From Halobacteriales archaeon QS_4_70_19 (GTDB lineage: Archaea; Halobacteriota; Halobacteria; Halobacteriales; Haloarculaceae): a stretch of DNA of 64,000 nucleotides. The notes beneath the pieces are model-generated. The model ran no database searches, was not told where the DNA came from, and worked only from the letters and a program-made list of their open reading frames with translations. Both the position numbers and the translations under genes were made by a program. The stretch is taken from contig PXRM01000015.1 of assembly GCA_003020985.1 (NCBI GenBank), forward strand, positions 1 through 64,000, read 5' to 3'. Shown here piece after piece: positions 25,825-33,850 of the stretch (the stretch's first letter is position 1; every line of letters starts with the position of its first letter).

Positions 25825-26367
25825 GTGGTCCCCCTCTCCACCCTGGTCTCCCTCTCGACCGTCGGGCCGTCGGTCACGCTCCCGGCGGTCGGTGGCGTCG
25901 AGGCCGCGTGGCTGGTCACGGTCGGCCTCCTCCTCGCGGGCGTCATCGCGAGCGTCCTGCCCGGCCCGGGGCCTGCGCTGTCGCTGGCGGGTGTCCTGGG
26001 CTACTGGTGGGCGACGGGCTACACGAGCCCCGGTACCGTCGCGCTCGTGGGATTCGTTCTGCTGGGCGTGCTCGGGCTGGCGGCGGACTGGCTCGCGGGA
26101 CCCATCGGCGCGAAGGCGGGCGGCGCCTCCACCCGGACCGTCGCCATCGCCGGGCTCGTCGGGTTCGCGCTCCTGTTCGTCCTCGGCCCGCTCGGGGTCC
26201 TCGTGGGCGTCGCGGGCACGGTCTTCCTGCTGGAACTGTGGGAGACGGGTGATCCCCGTGGCTCGCTCCGGGCGGCCGGTGCGGCAACCGTTGCGGTCCT
26301 CGGGAGCGCGATCGCCCAGTTACTCCTGACGGTCGGGATGCTGGTCGGGTTCCTGCTCGTCACGTGA
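25825..26367 (+). CDS. DUF456 family membrane protein
   Basis: 180 residues from GTG 25825. Five or six hydrophobic segments cover most of the chain: AWLVTVGLLLAGVIASVLPG, LSLAGVLGYWWATG, TVALVGFVLLGVLGLAADWL, VAIAGLVGFALLFVLG and a last one ending MLVGFLLVT. The glycine-zipper pattern and the conserved GPGPALSLAG and GAKAGGAS motifs match DUF456 (PF04306). Function unknown; possibly a small transporter or membrane organiser. It may be co-transcribed with tmcA. Confidence 0.85.
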   Translation: MVPLSTLVSLSTVGPSVTLPAVGGVEAAWLVTVGLLLAGVIASVLPGPGPALSLAGVLGYWWATGYTSPGTVALVGFVLLGVLGLAADWLAGPIGAKAGGASTRTVAIAGLVGFALLFVLGPLGVLVGVAGTVFLLELWETGDPRGSLRAAGAATVAVLGSAIAQLLLTVGMLVGFLLVT

Positions 26368-26431
26368 GCGAACCGCGGGAGAGACGCCACCGTACGCCGG
26401 CCGAAGTACACCTCTCGACCGCTCTCGACGA

Positions 26432-26578
26432 TCACTCCCGGCTCGATTCCTCTTCGGTTACCTGGAGTGCCCTCGCGTACTGGAGCGCGCGTCGCAGGTG
26501 GTAGCGACGTTCCCTGCACTCGGACGAGGCGAGGCTCGCCTCCAGATGGTCCACCAGTCGGTCGGTTCACTCCTCCAT
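26432..26578 (-). pseudogene. Small helical-protein gene with in-frame TGA at codon 4
   Basis: ATG 26578 lies 29 bases after TTAACT (26609-26605), fitting a leaderless start, but reads Met-Glu-Glu-TGA. The same frame continues with protein-like sequence TDRLVDHLEASLASSECRER, RYHLRRALQYARALQVTEEE, SSRE, to a stop at 26432. Either the gene carries a nonsense codon or it starts at GTG 26554 to give 40 residues. The pattern resembles small haloarchaeal helical proteins of unknown role. Confidence 0.45.
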
Positions 26579-26604
26579 GCGTCCGGCCGGTAGTGGTTAC
26601 AACA

Positions 26605-26609
26605 GTTAA
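26605..26609 (-). promoter_or_regulatory. TATA-like sequence upstream of the small broken gene
   Basis: Minus-strand TTAACT-type core within CCTTAACTGTTG, about 28 bases before ATG 26578. Confidence 0.35.
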
Positions 26610-26657
26610 GGACCGCTACGGAGTTTCGCGTGGTGAAAACGCCGTGCAGCGTGGGGG

Positions 26658-27251
26658 TCAGCGGCCCATCGCGTGGAACTCCTCGTTCGGTCGCATGTCG
26701 GCCAGCAGCGCCATCCGATTGGCGAGGTTGTAGTAGGCGACGACGGCGCCGATGTCCCAGATGGCCTCGTCGTCGAACCCGGCCTCGCGGAGGCGGTCGA
26801 GGTCGTCGTCGTCGACGCGGCCCGGCGACTCGGTGAGCTCGACGGCGACATCCAGCATCGCACGGTGCTGCTCGGAGATCTCGGCGATGCGGTGGTTCGC
26901 CGCGATCTGGTCCGCCAGCAGCGGTGCCTCGGCGAAGATGCGGAGCAGGGCGCCGTGCGCGACGATGCAGTAGTAGCAGTCGTTCGTCCCGGAGACGGCC
27001 ACGATGATCATCTCGATCTCCTCCGGAGCGAGCGAACTCCCCTCGTGGATGGCGTCGTAGTACCCGAAGAACGCGCGGAACTGCTCGGGCCGGTGGGCCA
27101 TCGCCGAGAACACGTTCGGCGTGAACCCGGCCTGGTCGGTCTCCTCGGTGATCCGCTCCTGCAGGTCCGGCGGCAGGTCCTCGAAGTCGGGGACGGGGAA
27201 GCGTTCCATCGCGTTGTCCCGGAGCGTCGGTGGCTCGTCGGCTGGTGCCAT
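26658..27251 (-). CDS. Peroxidase-related carboxymuconolactone decarboxylase (AhpD-like) protein
   Basis: 197 residues. The AhpD core motif is present: SGTNDCYYCIVAHGALLRI with the CxxC pair near residues 91-94 and the catalytic His four residues on. FTPNVFSAMAHRPEQFRAFFGYYDAI near 43-68 is characteristic of the uncharacterised peroxidase-related group (TIGR01926-like), and YYNLANRMALLADMRPNEEF ends the domain. Members act as alkylhydroperoxidases with thiol reductants. It is upstream of nothing on the same strand within the operon; the small gene at 26432 lies downstream by 80 bases. Confidence 0.9.
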   Translation of the reverse strand: MAPADEPPTLRDNAMERFPVPDFEDLPPDLQERITEETDQAGFTPNVFSAMAHRPEQFRAFFGYYDAIHEGSSLAPEEIEMIIVAVSGTNDCYYCIVAHGALLRIFAEAPLLADQIAANHRIAEISEQHRAMLDVAVELTESPGRVDDDDLDRLREAGFDDEAIWDIGAVVAYYNLANRMALLADMRPNEEFHAMGR

Positions 27252-27275
27252 ACCGACGCTCCGTCTGGCGGCGAG

Positions 27276-27626
27276 TTAGTCGTTGTGCCGGGGGTCCTCG
27301 TCAGCCCGCTGGAATCTCTCGTCGGCTTCCTCCGGCTCCGTGTCGCCATCGCCCGCGCCGGGCGCTCCCGCGTCGTCGGCCGACTCGTCGCCCCCGTACG
27401 GCAGGACGCCGCGGGTGCTCGCCCCGTGGTCCTTGCTGGTCGTGGAGCGCTCGGGGCTCCCGGCCGAGAGGTTGACGACGCTCTCCTCGTCCTCGGGGCG
27501 GAGCTGCCGGTTCACTAGGTAGAGGATCGTGTAGCCGACGGCACCGATGGCGAAGACGGTGACGGGAATCAGGAACGGGCCGAACGTCCGTATCAGTCCC
27601 TCGGCCACCGACTGGACCCCGACCAT
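27276..27626 (-). CDS. Single-span membrane protein with acidic cytoplasmic tail
   Basis: 116 residues from ATG 27626; TATA-like sequence (CTAAAC, 27656-27651 on the minus strand) is 27 bases upstream, and the longer frame to 27707 is rejected. One transmembrane helix, FGPFLIPVTVFAIGAVGYTI (residues 15-34), then YLVNRQLRPEDEESVVNLSAG and an extended Asp/Glu/Gly-rich tail likely disordered. No recognised family. It is followed 24 bases later by the peroxidase-related gene on the same strand, so the two may share a transcript. Confidence 0.65.
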   Translation of the reverse strand: MVGVQSVAEGLIRTFGPFLIPVTVFAIGAVGYTILYLVNRQLRPEDEESVVNLSAGSPERSTTSKDHGASTRGVLPYGGDESADDAGAPGAGDGDTEPEEADERFQRADEDPRHND

Positions 27627-27740
27627 CGCGCCGACGTAGGGGTGGCTACGGTTTAGTTGTGGGCATCGCCCGCCACGGGTGCGATTGCCCGCGACCGGTC
27701 GGCCCACAACTTCAAACCCGGAGCCGACGAACCGCTACCC

Positions 27741-28232
27741 GTGCACGCGACGGGTCACTACGGAATGGCGCTGCTGGTCTACGCGCCGGTCGGGTACGTC
27801 CTTCTGGGCGTGGACCCGCTCCTGGCGTTCCTCGGGGGTGCGGGGGTGGTCGCCCTCGCGACACTCCCGGACGTGGACCTGAGCCTCCCGTTCGTCCCGC
27901 ACCGCGGGCCGACCCACTCGCTGCTCTTCCTGGCACTGGTCGCCGGGGCGCTGGGCGCCGCCGGCTGGGCGGTTGGGCAGGGCTCGTGGCAGCCCATCGG
28001 CGGCTCCGTACGGACGGCGCTGTTCGCCGCGGGCATCGGCCTGCTGGGCGTGGGGTCGCACCTGCTGGCCGACATGCTGACCCCCATGGGGGTGAACCTG
28101 TTCTGGCCGATCCCCGCGAAACCGTTCACGCTCGCTCTCACCCGGGCGGACGATACGCTCGCCAACTACGCCCTGCTCGGCCTGGGGGCGCTCGCGGCGG
28201 CGGCGGTCCTGCTCGTGGCGACCCCGGCCTGA
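27741..28232 (+). CDS. YdjM/DUF457-type membrane-bound metal-dependent hydrolase
   Basis: 163 residues from GTG 27741. The family motif is visible: an early membrane-embedded His (HATGHYGMALLVYAPVGYVLLG), LATLPDVDLSLPFVPHRGPTHSLLFLALVAGALG with the D-x-D and HRGxTHS ligands near residues 45-65, then GSHLLADMLTPMGVNLFWPI near 115. Four to five transmembrane helices. These proteins are linked to membrane or lipid processing and SOS in bacteria; the substrate is unknown. Confidence 0.88.
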   Translation: MHATGHYGMALLVYAPVGYVLLGVDPLLAFLGGAGVVALATLPDVDLSLPFVPHRGPTHSLLFLALVAGALGAAGWAVGQGSWQPIGGSVRTALFAAGIGLLGVGSHLLADMLTPMGVNLFWPIPAKPFTLALTRADDTLANYALLGLGALAAAAVLLVATPA

Positions 28233-28314
28233 CCGGACCAGCCCGGGCGTGGTGTCACCCGACCCCCTTCGATTGCCGGGGCGGTTTAGTTCAACCGCCG
28301 TACTGGGCGCCAAT

Positions 28315-28322
28315 CTTTATCA
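28315..28322 (+). promoter_or_regulatory. TATA box of the acyl-CoA ligase gene
   Basis: CTTTATCA at 28315-28322, 30 bases before the ATG at 28349; leaderless or very short 5' end expected. Confidence 0.55.
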
Positions 28323-28348
28323 TGTGACCGGCGGTCCGTCCGCCTGTC

Positions 28349-29995
28349 ATGGAACACTACAGCGGCGAACCGCTGCAGCACTTCGGCGACGTGCCGGCGA
28401 TGGCCGCCGACCGGTACGGCGACGAGACCGCGTTCACCTCCTTCGGCCAGGAGCTGACCTACGGGGAACTGGACGAGACGGCCAACCAGGTCGCGAACCT
28501 CCTCGTCGAGCAGGGGGTCGAGCCCGGCGACCGGGTCGGCCTGTTCATCCCGAACACGAACCAGTTCCCGCCGGCGTACTTCGGCATCATCCGGGCCGGG
28601 GCCGTGGCCGTCCCGCTCAACCTCCGGATGGACCCCAATACGCTCGGCTACGTGGTCACCAACTCGGAGGCCGACATCGTCATCGCCTCGCCCGTTCTCG
28701 CCGACGAGGCCCAGCAGCTCGCCGGCGCGACCGACATCGAGACGCTGTTGCTCCCGGGGGTCACGGACGACGGCGTCGTCAACTACTCGCAGGCGCTGGC
28801 CGACCAGTCCACCGAGTTCGACCGCCCGGAGCGCGGCGTCTCCGATATCGCCTGCCAGCCGTACACCTCGGGGACGACCGGGAAGCCGAAGGGCGTCCTC
28901 CTGAGCCACGAGAACCTGCTCTCGGCCGTCGAGGCGTACACGAAGAGTGGGCTGGCCGTGGACGCCGACGACTCCATCGTCCTCGTGCTGCCGCTGTTCC
29001 ACATCTTCGCGCTCAACGCCATCATGTCCACCTACCTCTACAAGGGCGCGACGATGCACCTGCAGCCCGAACCCGACGCCGAGAACATGCTCACGGCGCT
29101 GGACCAGCACGACGTGACGACGATGGCCGGCGTCCCCGCCATGTACACGATGATGTGGCAGGAGTACCGCGGCAACGAGGACGAGTACGACCTCTCCTCG
29201 CTCCGATACGTCAACTGCGCCGCCGCACCCCTCCCTGACAACGTCCGCCGGACCATCGAGGAGTCGTGGGGGGTGCCGATGATCGAGGGCTGGGGGATGA
29301 CCGAGACCGCCCCCGCGGGCACCGTCGAGCCGTCCCACGGCGTCCGCAAGGCGGCCGGCTGCATCGGGCCCGTGCTCGGGGTCTGTGAGGTGAAACTCGT
29401 CGACCCGGACACCCGGGAGACCAGGGTGTCGACCGAGCGGCTCAGTCCGTTCCCGGACCAGGACCTCGACTTCGAGGGCGAGGAGACGACCGGCGAGATC
29501 GCCATCCGCGGCCCCAACGTCTTCGAGGGGTACTTCGAGCTCCCGGAGAAGACCGAGCAGGTGTTCGACGACGAGGGCTACTTCCTCACGGAGGACATCG
29601 CCCGCGTCGACGAGGACGGCTACCTCTGGATGGTCGACCGGGCCGACGACATGATCATCGCCGGCGGGGAGAACATCTACCCCGCGGAGGTGGAGGACGC
29701 CCTCTACGAGCACCCCGACGTCGCCGAGGCCGGCGTCTGCGGCGCGCCACACGCGGTCAAGGGCGAGGCGCCCGTCGCCTTCGTCGTCCTCGAGGCGGGC
29801 GCCGACGTGACCGAGGAGGAGCTCCGGAAGTTCACCCTCGACCACGTCGCCACCTACGCCCACCCGCGACGCATCTGGTTCGTCGACGAGCTGCCACGGA
29901 GTGCGACCCAGAAGGTCCAGCGCTTCCAGCTCGAGGAGACGGCCGAGGAGCGGCTGGACGGCGGCCAGCTGGAGAGCAGCGGCGACGAGCTGTAA
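28349..29995 (+). CDS. Long-chain fatty-acid-CoA ligase (AMP-forming)
   Basis: 548 residues. ANL superfamily: P-loop-like YTSGTTGKPKGVLLSHENL near residue 171, acyl-pocket and A5 motif EGWGMTETAPAGTV near 312, A7-A8 region EDIARVDEDGYLWMVDRADDMIIAGG near 415-440 with ENIYPAEVEDAL, and the C-terminal lysine region PRSATQKVQRFQL near 515. It activates a carboxylic acid with ATP to an adenylate and then to the CoA thioester. The chain length preference is not evident. It begins 116 bases after DUF457 and has its own promoter. Confidence 0.92.
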   Translation: MEHYSGEPLQHFGDVPAMAADRYGDETAFTSFGQELTYGELDETANQVANLLVEQGVEPGDRVGLFIPNTNQFPPAYFGIIRAGAVAVPLNLRMDPNTLGYVVTNSEADIVIASPVLADEAQQLAGATDIETLLLPGVTDDGVVNYSQALADQSTEFDRPERGVSDIACQPYTSGTTGKPKGVLLSHENLLSAVEAYTKSGLAVDADDSIVLVLPLFHIFALNAIMSTYLYKGATMHLQPEPDAENMLTALDQHDVTTMAGVPAMYTMMWQEYRGNEDEYDLSSLRYVNCAAAPLPDNVRRTIEESWGVPMIEGWGMTETAPAGTVEPSHGVRKAAGCIGPVLGVCEVKLVDPDTRETRVSTERLSPFPDQDLDFEGEETTGEIAIRGPNVFEGYFELPEKTEQVFDDEGYFLTEDIARVDEDGYLWMVDRADDMIIAGGENIYPAEVEDALYEHPDVAEAGVCGAPHAVKGEAPVAFVVLEAGADVTEEELRKFTLDHVATYAHPRRIWFVDELPRSATQKVQRFQLEETAEERLDGGQLESSGDEL

Positions 29996-30161
29996 CGGCC
30001 GGGTGTGGGACGAGCGGCTCGTTGAGTCTCCATCAGCGGTTTTCCGCTCCGGGACCCACTCGTGGACATGCCCTCCGGACGAGCCCGTCTCGCCGCACTG
30101 ACCGCGACCGCCGGCTGCCACTCCCCGGCTGCATCCGCCTCCCAGCCCTCCGTGTGAACCG

Positions 30162-30234
30162 CCTCGGGGTCGAGTGGTTCGAGACGCAGAGCGTCTCGTC
30201 ATCACGGAAATTGAAGATTTCCGGACGACCCCGA
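30162..30234. repeat. Branched inverted repeat with GAGTGGTTCG
   Basis: Outer arms CCTCGGGGTCG (30162-30172) and CGACCCCGAGG (30224-30234) enclose GAGTGGTTCG (30172-30181), an inner hairpin CGAGACGC-AGA-GCGTCTCG (30180-30198), and a second one GGAAAT-TGAAG-ATTTCC (30206-30222). It could fold as a three-way junction. The GAGTGGTTCG box is shared with the elements at 15661 and 31050. Confidence 0.6.
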
Positions 30235-30605
30235 GGCACTCGGCCTGCTCCACCTGTAGATATCGTCCTCGTCGACGCCCGCTGCGACGAGGAGGTCCCG
30301 GGTCTCGACGACCGACGGCAAGTGTGCCTGCGGGTGTGAGGAGTTCGCCCGGGTGTAACCTGGGTGGATACGCTACCCACTATCGGTGACTCGGGGAGCG
30401 AACCTCGGGGATATCATCGGAAAGTCAGAATCTACCCAGATATACCCGATATTTCGGACTTGAAGTCGTGATCTGGCAGATATAGCGCCACCCGTAACTA
30501 TCGTCTCGGGGAGCAGGCTCCTCCCTCGGGAGTCCGTCAGCCCTCCCTCGGAGGTCCGTCGGAATCCTCGACGTTCCGTGGTTGACGGCCCCGGCGACCG
30601 TACGG

Positions 30606-30626
30606 CTGGCCGGCGGAGCCGGCTAG
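30606..30626. repeat. 21-nt hairpin related to the dispersed element
   Basis: CTGGCCGGC-GGA-GCCGGCTAG, the same hairpin as the second of the pairs at 15695-15715 and 31083-31103, with one changed base. It lies 60 bases past the 3' end of the MTH865-like gene. Confidence 0.65.
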
Positions 30627-30688
30627 TCGATGTCTGGAGGCTGGCGGCGCTGCTGCCAGCGCGGGTACTCGAACCGGAAAACGCGCGG

Positions 30689-30940
30689 TTAGATCAGGTT
30701 CTGGTCCTCCAGCTGCTCCATGACGTCGTCGACGAAGTCCTCGGCGGAGTCGTACGGGAAGTCGCCGCCGCCGAGCTTCGTGTTGAGCTCCATGGCGGTC
30801 ATGGAGAAGTCGCCGGACTCGAACTTCGTCCCCGGCCCGTTCGGGAGGGCGGGAACGAGGTCCATCGGGCTGTTGATCGGGTAGTCTGCACCTTCGAACG
30901 CGTCGATCATCTGCTGGCGGAGGTCCTCTTTGTCTGTCAT
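30689..30940 (-). CDS. MTH865-like (DUF5785) small protein
   Basis: 83 residues. The family pattern of MTH865, a small EF-hand-like archaeal protein, is visible: LRQQMIDAFEGADYPINSPMDLVPALPNGPGT, GDFSMTAMELNTKLGGGDFPYDSAEDFVDDV. No function is known for the family. The start is ATG 30940; GATAAAGG-type sequence near 30969-30976 (read as CTTTATCA on the minus strand) could be the TATA box about 30 bases upstream. Confidence 0.85.
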   Translation of the reverse strand: MTDKEDLRQQMIDAFEGADYPINSPMDLVPALPNGPGTKFESGDFSMTAMELNTKLGGGDFPYDSAEDFVDDVMEQLEDQNLI

Positions 30941-31044
30941 AATGCGTCTCAGGATTGCGGGCCGTGAATGATAAAGGATGATGGTCTCGGTCGGGGGGTG
31001 ATGGGTGGGGTATGACCGGATATCGGGTGCACGAGTGGACTTCT

Positions 31045-31107
31045 ACGCGAGTGGTTCGTCAGCGGAGCCGACGAACGAACAGCTGGCCGGCGCAGCCGGC
31101 CAGTCGG
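31045..31107 (+). repeat. Paired 21-nt hairpin element, second copy
   Basis: GAGTGGTTCG at 31049-31058, hairpin 1 at 31055-31075 (TTCGTCAGC/GCCGACGAA, loop GGA, one mismatch), spacer CGAACAG, hairpin 2 at 31083-31103 (CTGGCCGGC/GCCGGCCAG, loop GCA). It matches 15661-15715 with two differences and lies 20-80 bases past the 3' end of the PAC2 gene. Confidence 0.75.
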
Positions 31108-31126
31108 TCCCCGCAGGCGGCGCCCT

Positions 31127-31861
31127 CTACTGGAACCCCTTGATGGGCTGGGCCTGGCTCGACTCCTCCTCGGCCTCCTCCATCCGCTGGGCGAGCTGTT
31201 CGCGGGCCTGGCGGATCTCCTCGGCGTGCTCGACCAGGTCGTCGGTCGGCACCTCGATGTCGGTCAGCGGCTCGATGCCGCTGCTGATGACGACGCGGGC
31301 GGCCTCGGGGTCGGGGAACTTCGCCTCGGTCTCGACGACGAGGCCGATGGCGGGGATGTCCTGGCGCTCGGCGGCCGCGAGCAGCGCCCCGGTGGGGCCG
31401 CTGACCAGGCCTCCTTCCCGCGGCGGGACGACCCCGGCCTCGTCGAGACGGTCGATGGCGCCGCCGCTGGCGACCCCGTACAGGTCCGGGACGCCGTCTT
31501 TCTCCCCCGGGAGGCCGCTGAGGTAGAACGGTGTGATGTCGTACTCGTCGACGAAGGCGGTGACGCAGTCCGAGAAGTCCGCGGCCCGCTCCGGTGAGAT
31601 GGGGACGTCGCTCTGAAGGACGAGCAGGTCGTGCTCCCCGTCGGCGTAGATCCGGACCGGGGGCAGCAGTTCGGAGTCCTCGCTGTGGTAGACCGCCACT
31701 TCGGGGATGCCGTCGCAGTAGATGCTGCCGGCGTAGTCCATCTCGAACGTGTCGACGAGGTGGTCCGCGGCGATCTTCCCGACGAGGCCCGCGCCGGGGA
31801 GCCCCTCGACGAGCGTCGCGCCGGTCGGGTCGATGTCGGTTTCGATGTCGACGTGTGCCAT
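31127..31861 (-). CDS. PAC2-family proteasome assembly chaperone-like protein
   Basis: 244 residues. PAC2 family: GATLVEGLPGAGLVGKIAADHLVDTF at residues 14-39, IYCDGIPEVAVYH near 47, LLVLQSDVPISPERAADFS near 78, and YLSGLPGEKDGVPDLYGVASG near 113. The C-terminal 40 residues are a charged coiled region (EEIRQAREQLAQRMEEAEEE). Archaeal PAC2 proteins are proposed to assist 20S proteasome assembly, but a C-terminal HbYX motif is absent here, so the direct interaction is unproven. Confidence 0.9.
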   Translation of the reverse strand: MAHVDIETDIDPTGATLVEGLPGAGLVGKIAADHLVDTFEMDYAGSIYCDGIPEVAVYHSEDSELLPPVRIYADGEHDLLVLQSDVPISPERAADFSDCVTAFVDEYDITPFYLSGLPGEKDGVPDLYGVASGGAIDRLDEAGVVPPREGGLVSGPTGALLAAAERQDIPAIGLVVETEAKFPDPEAARVVISSGIEPLTDIEVPTDDLVEHAEEIRQAREQLAQRMEEAEEESSQAQPIKGFQ

Positions 31862-32004
31862 ACCGTCGCCACAGAGGGCAGGGGCTTCAACCTGAGGGGT
31901 GTCCCGTGCAGGCCGCGGTGCACCCGACGCCCGGACCGCACCCGCGCGGACGTTTTGACGGGATTGTCAGATACCCCATACGTGGCTGGCTACATCCGTA
32001 CGAT

Positions 32005-33825
32005 ATGGACCGGAACGACGGACAGGAAGATGGTGGTGGCGGGGCGGGCCGACGGACCTTCCTCAAGGGCGCGACGACGACACTGCTGGCGGCGGGTGCG
32101 CTCGGGACGAGCGTCACGAACGCCGCGGCCGACGGCGAGGGGTACCGGACGACGACGAAGCCCATCGCCTCGTGGGACGGCACGGAACTGGCGACGCGGC
32201 TCTACATCCCGGAGGGGAGCGGGCCGTTCCCGGCCGTCCTCATCACGCACGGCTACGGCGCCGACAAGGAGGGCGGCATCCCGGCGCGGATGGGCCCGAA
32301 GTACGCGAAGCACGGCTACGTCGTCCTGACGTACGACTCGCGCGGGTTCGGCGAGTCCGACGGCGAGGTGGGCGTCGACGGGCCGAAGGAGGTCAACGAC
32401 GCGCAGCACCTGCTCGACTGGCTCGGCGACGCGACCCGGGCGGACGTCGGCGGCCGTGGCTCCGGGCCCCTGGTGGAACGCGACCGCTCCGGGGATATCA
32501 GGGTCGGGATGGACGGCCTCTCCTACGCCGGCGGCATCCAGCTCAACCTCGCCGCGGTCGACGACCGCCTCGACGCCATCCTGCCGCGGTGGGCCTGGAA
32601 CGACCTCGTCTACTCGCTGGCGCCCAACGGCGGCATCAAGCTCGCCTGGACGACCATCCTGCAGGAGTTCGGCCTCCAGGGGTCGCGCGACGTCGAAACC
32701 GGCGGGGACGCCGACTACGACGTCGACGAGCGAGACGTCCGGAACGGTGTCGACCCGCGGCTCTACAAGTTCTACACGGAGAGCCTCGCCACCAACGACT
32801 TCTCGCCGGCGGCGCGGGCGTTCTTCAAACTCCGGTCGCCCTCCACGAAGGGCGACGGTCTGGCCGAGAACGCGCCGCCGTCGCTGCTCATCACCGGCTG
32901 GAACGACACGCTGTTCACCGCGACCGAGACCGTCCGGAATCACGAACTGCTCGAGGCCGGCGGGCAGGACAGCCGGATGGTGTTCATCCGTGGCGGGCAT
33001 TCGCTGGAGCAGCAGGGACCGCTCCGGCAGGGCGAGATCGACCGCATGGCGCTCACCTGGATGCACCGGCACGTCGGCGGCGAGGCCCCGGAACTCCCGT
33101 CCCCGTGGGCGGCCGCCGCCGGCGAGAGCAGCGGGAACGCGAACCCGAACGCCGACCGCAACGCGACCGCGACCGCCGACATCCCCGAGGTGACCTACTG
33201 GCGGGCCCAGGCGGGCGACTTCGCGACCGCTCCCGGTATCCCCGACGCAGAGGACGGCCCGTCGCGGACGCTGGCCGAGGCAGCGAACGCGAGCAGCGGG
33301 ACGACGGACCTGGCCGGCGGCCCGGTCGGCGGGTCGAACTCGGAGGTGCTCGTCCAGCGCAACGACGACTACGCCGAGGGGACCTACGCGGACTTCGACT
33401 ACCCCGTCGACGCCGCGACCGAGGTGCTCGGGGTGCCGGAGGTGACCCTGGCGGTGACGCCGCTCGGGCGCGACCCCCTCGTCTTCGTGAAGATATACCA
33501 CGTGACGGCCGACGGCGAGGAGGAACTCGTCTACAACCAGGCGACGCCGTACGAGGTCGCCGGAGCGGTCGGTGAGGCCCGGGAGATCTCCTTCGATCTG
33601 GCCGGCATCGAGCGCCAGTTCGCGGCCGGCGATACCCTCCGCGTGACTGTCGCGACGACGGACGTTGCCTACGCCGACTCGCGGACCTCTGCCGGCGTCC
33701 GCCTCGACAACGACGCCTCGACGGTCCGCATCCCCGTCCGCGGCGAGAGCGGGCTCGCCGAGCCGTCCGGGAGCAGAGCCGCCGACAGCACGGACACCGA
33801 CGCGACGCCGCTCGACTCCCTCTGA
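32005..33825 (+). CDS. Tat-secreted CocE/NonD (X-Pro dipeptidyl-peptidase-like) hydrolase
   Basis: 606 residues from ATG 32005. Twin-arginine signal GGAGRRTFLKGATTTLLAAG (about residues 12-32), so secreted folded. Alpha/beta hydrolase domain with HGYGADKEGGIP, DSRGFGESDGE, the nucleophile in DGLSYAGG (Ser near 173), and GGHSLEQQ near 331 as His region. The C-terminal third is the PepX-C jelly roll (LAVTPLGRDPLVFVKIYHV, GDTLRVTVATTD). Members hydrolyse acyl esters or X-Pro peptides outside the cell. The substrate cannot be told. Confidence 0.9.
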   Translation: MDRNDGQEDGGGGAGRRTFLKGATTTLLAAGALGTSVTNAAADGEGYRTTTKPIASWDGTELATRLYIPEGSGPFPAVLITHGYGADKEGGIPARMGPKYAKHGYVVLTYDSRGFGESDGEVGVDGPKEVNDAQHLLDWLGDATRADVGGRGSGPLVERDRSGDIRVGMDGLSYAGGIQLNLAAVDDRLDAILPRWAWNDLVYSLAPNGGIKLAWTTILQEFGLQGSRDVETGGDADYDVDERDVRNGVDPRLYKFYTESLATNDFSPAARAFFKLRSPSTKGDGLAENAPPSLLITGWNDTLFTATETVRNHELLEAGGQDSRMVFIRGGHSLEQQGPLRQGEIDRMALTWMHRHVGGEAPELPSPWAAAAGESSGNANPNADRNATATADIPEVTYWRAQAGDFATAPGIPDAEDGPSRTLAEAANASSGTTDLAGGPVGGSNSEVLVQRNDDYAEGTYADFDYPVDAATEVLGVPEVTLAVTPLGRDPLVFVKIYHVTADGEEELVYNQATPYEVAGAVGEAREISFDLAGIERQFAAGDTLRVTVATTDVAYADSRTSAGVRLDNDASTVRIPVRGESGLAEPSGSRAADSTDTDATPLDSL

Positions 33826-33850
33826 GCAGTCGGGACGCCTCGTCGTTCCC

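Larger units (their letters stand above)
29996..30688. other. 693-bp gap with palindromes and gene remnants
   Basis: No intact gene. On the minus strand, around 30255-30330, a short stretch reads HLPSVVETRDLLVAAGVDED then DIYRW, protein-like but flanked by stops and without a start: a remnant at most. 30162-30234 holds a branched inverted repeat, 30606-30626 a 21-nt hairpin. The part 30420-30500 is AT-richer (ATATACCCGATATTTCGG). I see no RNA gene. Confidence 0.5.

Noticed and set aside
28286-30253. 655-codon minus-strand frame opposite the acyl-CoA ligase
   Set aside because: Antisense of a certain gene; typical artefact of high GC at third positions.
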